Of a DNA stretch of 24,521 nt, positions 21,168 through 24,521 are shown one piece after another. Each line of letters opens with the position of its first letter. Position 1 is the first letter of the stretch. Origin of the DNA: Actinomycetes bacterium (GTDB lineage: Bacteria; Actinomycetota; Acidimicrobiia; Acidimicrobiales; RAAP-2). The notes under the pieces were generated by a model. It had not been told where the DNA came from and did not search any database. It saw only the letters and a list, made by a program, of their open reading frames with translations. The stretch covers positions 1 to 24,521 of the forward strand of contig JAJYWG010000228.1 in the NCBI GenBank assembly GCA_021791615.1, written 5' to 3'. Both the position numbers and the translations under genes were made by a program.

Positions 21168-22177
21168 TCGACGCCTGCTTCTGTGAGCTGAAGCCCCTGA
21201 TCGGCACCGCCGGGGCGTGCCGTGGATCGGGCAAGAGCCGGGCCACCCACTACCGACGTTGTCAGCCGCCGAAACTCGGACCACGCCGACCGCGGGGCAC
21301 CCCGTCCAACGCCCTGTCAGGGGAAGAGACCACCGAGCTGCTGGCGTTGCTGCGCTCGTCCCGGTTCGTCGACCTGGCCCCGGCCCAGGTGTGGGCGACC
21401 CTGCTCGACGAGGGCCGCTACGTGGCCTCGATCTCCACCATGTACCGGGTGTTGCGGGCCAACGACGAGGTCCGCGAACGCCGGGCCCAGGCCACCCACC
21501 CGACCCGGGCTCGACCCGAGCTGATGGCCGACAAGCCCAACATGTGTTGGAGCTGGGATATCACCAAGCTGCGGGGCCCGGACAAGGGTGTCTGGTTCGA
21601 CTGCTACGTGGCCATCGACATCTTCAGCCGCTACGTCGTGGGCTGGATGGTCGCCACCACCGAGACCGCCGAGCTGGCCGAGGGGTTCATCACCGAGGCG
21701 GTGGACACTCAGGGCGTCACCCGAGGAACCCTGACCATCCACGCCGATCGGGGCACCTCGATGACCTCCAAGGGCGTCGCCGAGCTCCTCACCGACCTCG
21801 GGGTCGCCCGCACCCACAGCCGCCCTCACGTATCCAACGACAACCCCTACAGCGAGGCGGTCAACAAGACGCTCAAGTACTGCCCGGCCTTCCCGGAGCG
21901 GTTCGGCTCCATCGAGGACGCCCGGGCCTTCTGTGCCGACTTCTTCGAGTACTACAACCATCACCATCGGCATTCCGGGATCGGACTGCACACCCCGGCA
22001 TCGGTCCACTACGGCACGGCGCAAGAGATCCGGGCCAAGAGGGCCGAGACCCTCGATGCGGCCTACGCAGCCAACCCCTGCCGGTTCGGGAACCGGAGGC
22101 CCAGCCCACCCAAGCTGCCGACCGCAGCGTGGATCAACAAGCCCACCATCGACAACGACGCACAGAAGAAATCCTGA
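21164..22177 (+). CDS. IS3-family OrfB transposase (DDE)
   Basis: 337 residues. An HTH_21-like region (about 60-100: SSRFVDLAPAQVWATLLDEGRYVASISTMYRVLR) precedes the rve catalytic core. D132 (WSWDITKL), D195 (IHADRGTSM) and E231 (NPYSEAVNKTLKY) form the DD(35)E triad with 35 residues between the last two. The C-terminal HHHRHSGIGLHTPASVHYG block is complete. It starts at a GTG overlapping the OrfA stop. All catalytic residues are present, so this copy could be active. Confidence 0.92.
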   Translation: MIDACFCELKPLIGTAGACRGSGKSRATHYRRCQPPKLGPRRPRGTPSNALSGEETTELLALLRSSRFVDLAPAQVWATLLDEGRYVASISTMYRVLRANDEVRERRAQATHPTRARPELMADKPNMCWSWDITKLRGPDKGVWFDCYVAIDIFSRYVVGWMVATTETAELAEGFITEAVDTQGVTRGTLTIHADRGTSMTSKGVAELLTDLGVARTHSRPHVSNDNPYSEAVNKTLKYCPAFPERFGSIEDARAFCADFFEYYNHHHRHSGIGLHTPASVHYGTAQEIRAKRAETLDAAYAANPCRFGNRRPSPPKLPTAAWINKPTIDNDAQKKS

Positions 22178-22201
22178 CTACTTGTCTCATCGGCCTTGAC
22201 A

Positions 22202-22511
22202 GGTTCCGCTTTGCATACGCACAGGCCGCTGAACAGCATGTTTGGTCGGCGGCTTCTGTGTTTGTGGGGACCTACTCGGCCCTTGCGTACGCAGCATAGG
22301 CAGGGTGGTACTCACGCGAGCGGCCCGTATGCTGCGGTTTCGCTGCCGAGACATCGGTCGAGCAGAGCCCTGCATAGGCATGCACAGGGCATGCCTATGC
22401 AGTTGCCCTACTCAACGACTCCGTCGAGGTTCACGCGCCTCAGGGCTATCCGGCGGCGAGTAGGTGCGTCCAGGCGGCGAGTCGCGGAGTGAGGTTGCGG
22501 AGCAGGTTCAC
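22202..22511. other. Non-coding stretch with GCATAGGCA-like motifs
   Basis: No convincing gene; the open frames are low-complexity Arg/Pro-rich shadows. The stretch holds several related motifs: GCATACGCACAGG (22212 region), GCGTACGCAGCATAGGCAGG (22286 region), and the 14-bp palindrome at 22370-22402. This is the least GC-rich piece near the window end and may be a relic of another mobile element. Confidence 0.45.
22370..22402. repeat. Perfect 14-bp-arm palindrome
   Basis: CTGCATAGGCATGC and GCATGCCTATGCAG flank a 5-base spacer (acagg). The stem is perfect and neither arm is followed by a T-run, so it looks more like a protein-binding or recombination site than a terminator. It lies in a gene-free stretch between two insertion elements. 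Confidence 0.75.
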
Positions 22512-22517
22512 TGTCAA

Positions 22518-22655
22518 CGGCCATCGCGAACGCCCCATAGGCGGCCATCAGAATTCCCCAGGGACGGCCAGCGGAATTCCCCAGGGACGGCCACGGGGAA
22601 GTCCCCGCGGACGGCCATGGTTTCTCCCCACGGACGGCCACGGGAACTCCCCACC
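22518..22655 (+). repeat. Six 23-24 bp CGGCCA tandem repeats, probable orphan transposon end
   Basis: Units begin CGGCCA at 22518, 22542, 22565, 22588, 22612 and 22635. Each has a central GAA-x-(T)CCCC core (GAATTCCCC, GAAGTCCCC, GAACTCCCC and variants), and the period is 23-24 bp. TGTCAA at 22512 just precedes unit 1 and could be the outer TG end. Multiple degenerate repeats of this size are typical transposase-binding sites at ends of IS21-like and Mu/Tn7-like elements, but no istA/istB-like gene follows. Instead the IS1634 transposase lies to the right, so the element is probably an orphan end. Confidence 0.7.
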
Positions 22656-22698
22656 TCTCTTTCCGCACATCTGATGTGTGTTTCACGTCCCCCACCGG

Positions 22699-24399
22699 TT
22701 ACCGGTAGCGGTCTTCGGGAACGCCGAGTAGGTCGAGCAGGGTCCTCTGGAGCTCGGTCAGCTCCGGCGGGAACGTCTGGATGACCTGGCCGCTTGCGTC
22801 GATGAGGTGACGACGGGCGAGGCCGTCGAAGACCTCGAAGAGCCGCACGGCGCTCGGTGATGGACAGGCGCGTTGCTCGGGATAGAGCGGGATCTTCTTC
22901 AGTCTGCGTGCCGCCATCGCCCGTCGGATCTCGAGCTCGACCAGGGCGTGGACGAGGAGCGCGATGAAGTGGCACGTCATGAGCCCCTCGATGCGGGCCG
23001 GATCGTGAAGGAACATGGGGGCGACCAGCTGGTCGCCCTTCAGCTGATGATGCCGGCGCTCGAGGCTCGGCTGGTGCTTGTAGGCGGCGAGGATCTCGGC
23101 GGGGTCGGCGTCCTTCTCATTGGTGACGAGCGGCCAGCAGCCATCGGAGCGGGCATCGGCCCCGATGATGACTTCGCGGACATCCAGGTGGATCCGGTGC
23201 TTGGTGCGGGTGATCTGGCGGTAGCGGGTGTTGGCCCCGGGCCGCCCCCTGGTCTCTTGGCGGTGGCGGACCTCTTGATACTCCTCCACAGAGAACCCCA
23301 CCCACCGGGTGGCGCCCACGGAGTCGACCGCCTCGGTGGCTGCCTCTTCAACCGCCACCGTGGTCCGCAGCCGGCACCGGTTGGAGGTCAGCTTCTGGTT
23401 CAGCTCGTCGAGTGCGGCGATACCGGCGGCGACCCGGTTGGATCGGGTCTCCGCGTCCCGTTCGACCTTGTGCGACGAACGCACCCAGATCACCCGGAAC
23501 CCCTCGGCCGACGGCCAGGGCGCTTCGGTGGTCTCATAGACGTCGTCGGGTTCCCCGAGCCGCTTCGGAGGACAGCGCCGTGCCTCCCACCAGGTGGGTT
23601 CATGGTCCACCAGATAGCGGCGGAACGCCCCGTCCTCCTTGCGGGAGGCCGGCAGCACGGTGACGAAGCGGCCACCGTGCCGGTCGATGTGCTCCATGTT
23701 GGCCTTGGTGGCGAGCTTGGAATCTGCGACGTAGCGGAAGTCGCTCCGCCCGAGCAGCGCACACAGGCCGTCCCAGGTGGCGATGTGGGTGGTCGAGTCC
23801 TCCACGTTGCCCGAGGCCACCCGGCAGGCGATCGGGACTGCTCCGTCGGCACTCACCGTGAGGATCCAGACCAGTTGCTTCAGATCGGGACGGAAGTCTT
23901 TGGAGTGGCCCCTTGCTACGGCCGCCGTCGGCTTGCCGCCCCGGCCACGGCCTGTCGCCAACGGGTAGGCACCGGTCAGGCGCACCGAGGTCGAGTCGTT
24001 GTGCATCTCGTCACAGTCGATGCCGAAGGCATCTACCGCATCGAGCACCAGGCGGGAGAGCAGGCTGGCACGATCGGCGTCGAAGAGACGTTCCAGGCCA
24101 CGCCCGATGCGGTCGTCGTTGACGAGGCGAACCTCGCCCGCACCGAGCCCGAGCACGGCGGGGTCGAACCGGGCCGCCCACTCGTTCATCGAGTACAGCG
24201 GCTGGTGGCAGAGCGCCAGGTTGCGGGCCACGACGCCGATTGCCTTGGCCGGAGCGAGGCGCACCCGGCGATCGGTTGCAGGGATGTACTGCTCGAGGAG
24301 CCGGGGGACGCCGAGGCGGGAGAGGAAGTGGTCGACCACCGGCAGCGCACCGAGCGTCTCGGTCTCCAACCGGAACGGACCCTGGGGGCTTGCCGTCAT
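22699..24399 (-). CDS. IS1634-family transposase (IS4 superfamily)
   Basis: 566 residues, complete. The N-terminal DUF4277-type block is LETETLGALPVVDHFLSRLGVPRLLEQYIP. Catalytic residues are D135 (MHNDSTSV), D226 (YVADSKLAT) and, after a long insertion, E447 (SLERRHHQLKGDQLVAPMFLHDPARIEG), the IS4-type YREK-like region. The central LVWILTVSADGAVPIACRVASGN strand and the C-terminal GLMTCHFIALLVHALVELEIRR are also family-typical. The ATG at 24399 is preceded by a short region with a CTCGC-AGA-GCGAG hairpin, probably the element end. The IS appears to sit in domain VI of a group II intron whose domain V begins about 56 bp upstream. All key residues are present. Confidence 0.9.
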   Translation of the reverse strand: MTASPQGPFRLETETLGALPVVDHFLSRLGVPRLLEQYIPATDRRVRLAPAKAIGVVARNLALCHQPLYSMNEWAARFDPAVLGLGAGEVRLVNDDRIGRGLERLFDADRASLLSRLVLDAVDAFGIDCDEMHNDSTSVRLTGAYPLATGRGRGGKPTAAVARGHSKDFRPDLKQLVWILTVSADGAVPIACRVASGNVEDSTTHIATWDGLCALLGRSDFRYVADSKLATKANMEHIDRHGGRFVTVLPASRKEDGAFRRYLVDHEPTWWEARRCPPKRLGEPDDVYETTEAPWPSAEGFRVIWVRSSHKVERDAETRSNRVAAGIAALDELNQKLTSNRCRLRTTVAVEEAATEAVDSVGATRWVGFSVEEYQEVRHRQETRGRPGANTRYRQITRTKHRIHLDVREVIIGADARSDGCWPLVTNEKDADPAEILAAYKHQPSLERRHHQLKGDQLVAPMFLHDPARIEGLMTCHFIALLVHALVELEIRRAMAARRLKKIPLYPEQRACPSPSAVRLFEVFDGLARRHLIDASGQVIQTFPPELTELQRTLLDLLGVPEDRYR

Positions 24400-24454
24400 T
24401 GGTAGTCAGGGGCGCAGTACTCGCAGAGCGAGCCTGGTTCCCCATTCCCCTTTC

Positions 24455-24488
24455 AATCCGTGCGTGCGGTTTTCCCGCACACGGCTTA
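24455..24488 (-). ncRNA. Group II intron domain V (third intron, partial)
   Basis: On the minus strand these 34 nt fold as a canonical domain V: the AGC triad, a CCGTG/CACGG lower helix, a 2-nt CG bulge, a TGCGG/CCGCA upper helix and a GAAA loop. The next bases (gaaaggggaatggggaacc) look like the 5' arm of domain VI but have no 3' arm, because IS1634 DNA begins there. The maturase gene would lie beyond the right edge of the window, so only the 3' part is seen. Confidence 0.85.
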
Positions 24489-24521
24489 CCGACGGTCGTC
24501 TGGACATGGTTACGCTGCCTT

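Larger units (their letters stand above)
20664..22201 (+). mobile_element. IS3-family insertion sequence
   Basis: Two overlapping ORFs of IS3 type are flanked by imperfect inverted ends: TGTCA-8 bases-TGAGACA on the left (20664-20683) and TGTCTCA-7 bases-TGACA on the right (22183-22201). The length of 1,538 bp is normal for the family. No 3-4 bp direct duplication is seen (ttc against ggt), and the IS481-like gene that it cuts does not continue on the right, so a deletion or rearrangement followed insertion. Confidence 0.8.

Noticed and set aside
22518..22655. Possible CRISPR array
   Set aside because: Units are only 23-24 bp with no unique spacers between them, repeats are degenerate, and no cas-like gene is near. 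A transposon-end binding array fits better.
22873..24405. Long plus-strand open frame (about 510 codons) opposite the IS1634 transposase
   Set aside because: It lies exactly antisense to a complete transposase with catalytic residues. It has Gly/Val/Asp-rich low-complexity composition, as expected for an antisense shadow of GC-rich coding DNA.
1..24521. tRNA or rRNA genes
   Set aside because: I saw no cloverleaf with a TTCRA arm and CCA-like end, and no rRNA core sequence. A covariance-model scan would be needed to exclude them fully.

Overview
High-GC DNA (about two thirds G+C) with GTG starts, many ATGA/GTGA gene overlaps, a mycothiol-type MDMPI/DinB protein, an F420/PPOX-type flavoprotein and a ComB homologue. 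This points to an actinobacterium (Actinomycetota), possibly an Acidimicrobiia-like lineage; the lineage guess is inference only.

Layout. 1-3230: end of an unknown gene, a CcdC-like membrane protein with a coupled small ORF opposite a PadR regulator, a decayed GNAT gene, and a toxin-antitoxin-like pair. 3341-8642: nested mobile DNA. A complete-looking 4.6 kb transposon (3388-7980, TG...CA ends, 35-bp imperfect inverted repeats) carries four co-directional genes: a zinc-ribbon/HTH DUF6431 protein, a Mu/TnsB-like DD(35)E transposase, an ExeA/TniB/TnsC-like AAA+ ATPase, and a DUF3987 P-loop protein. It lies between remnants of two different group II introns in opposite orientations.

8635-20400: an accessory block of small enzymes typical of detoxification, resistance or small-molecule modification: two SAM methyltransferases around a TrmO-family protein, an ATP-grasp ligase, MDMPI and DinB proteins (one fused to GNAT), a glyoxalase/VOC protein, PPOX, three GNATs, ComB, an aminoglycoside-phosphotransferase-like kinase, a nitroreductase and a cytochrome P450. 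Genes are in short coupled operons on both strands. Four are frame-broken (8.9, 11.5, 13.95 and 18.9 kb), so this stretch is either decaying or carries indel errors.

20400-24521: an insertion-sequence pile-up. It holds an IS481-like integrase tail cut by a complete IS3-family element, a long palindrome, an array of six 23-24 bp CGGCCA repeats (probably an orphan transposon end), an IS1634-family transposase, and domain V of a third group II intron at the window edge.

The most unusual system here is the four-gene transposon. Its transposase lost the reading frame for its C-terminal tail, apparently by a short deletion, so this copy may be immobile.
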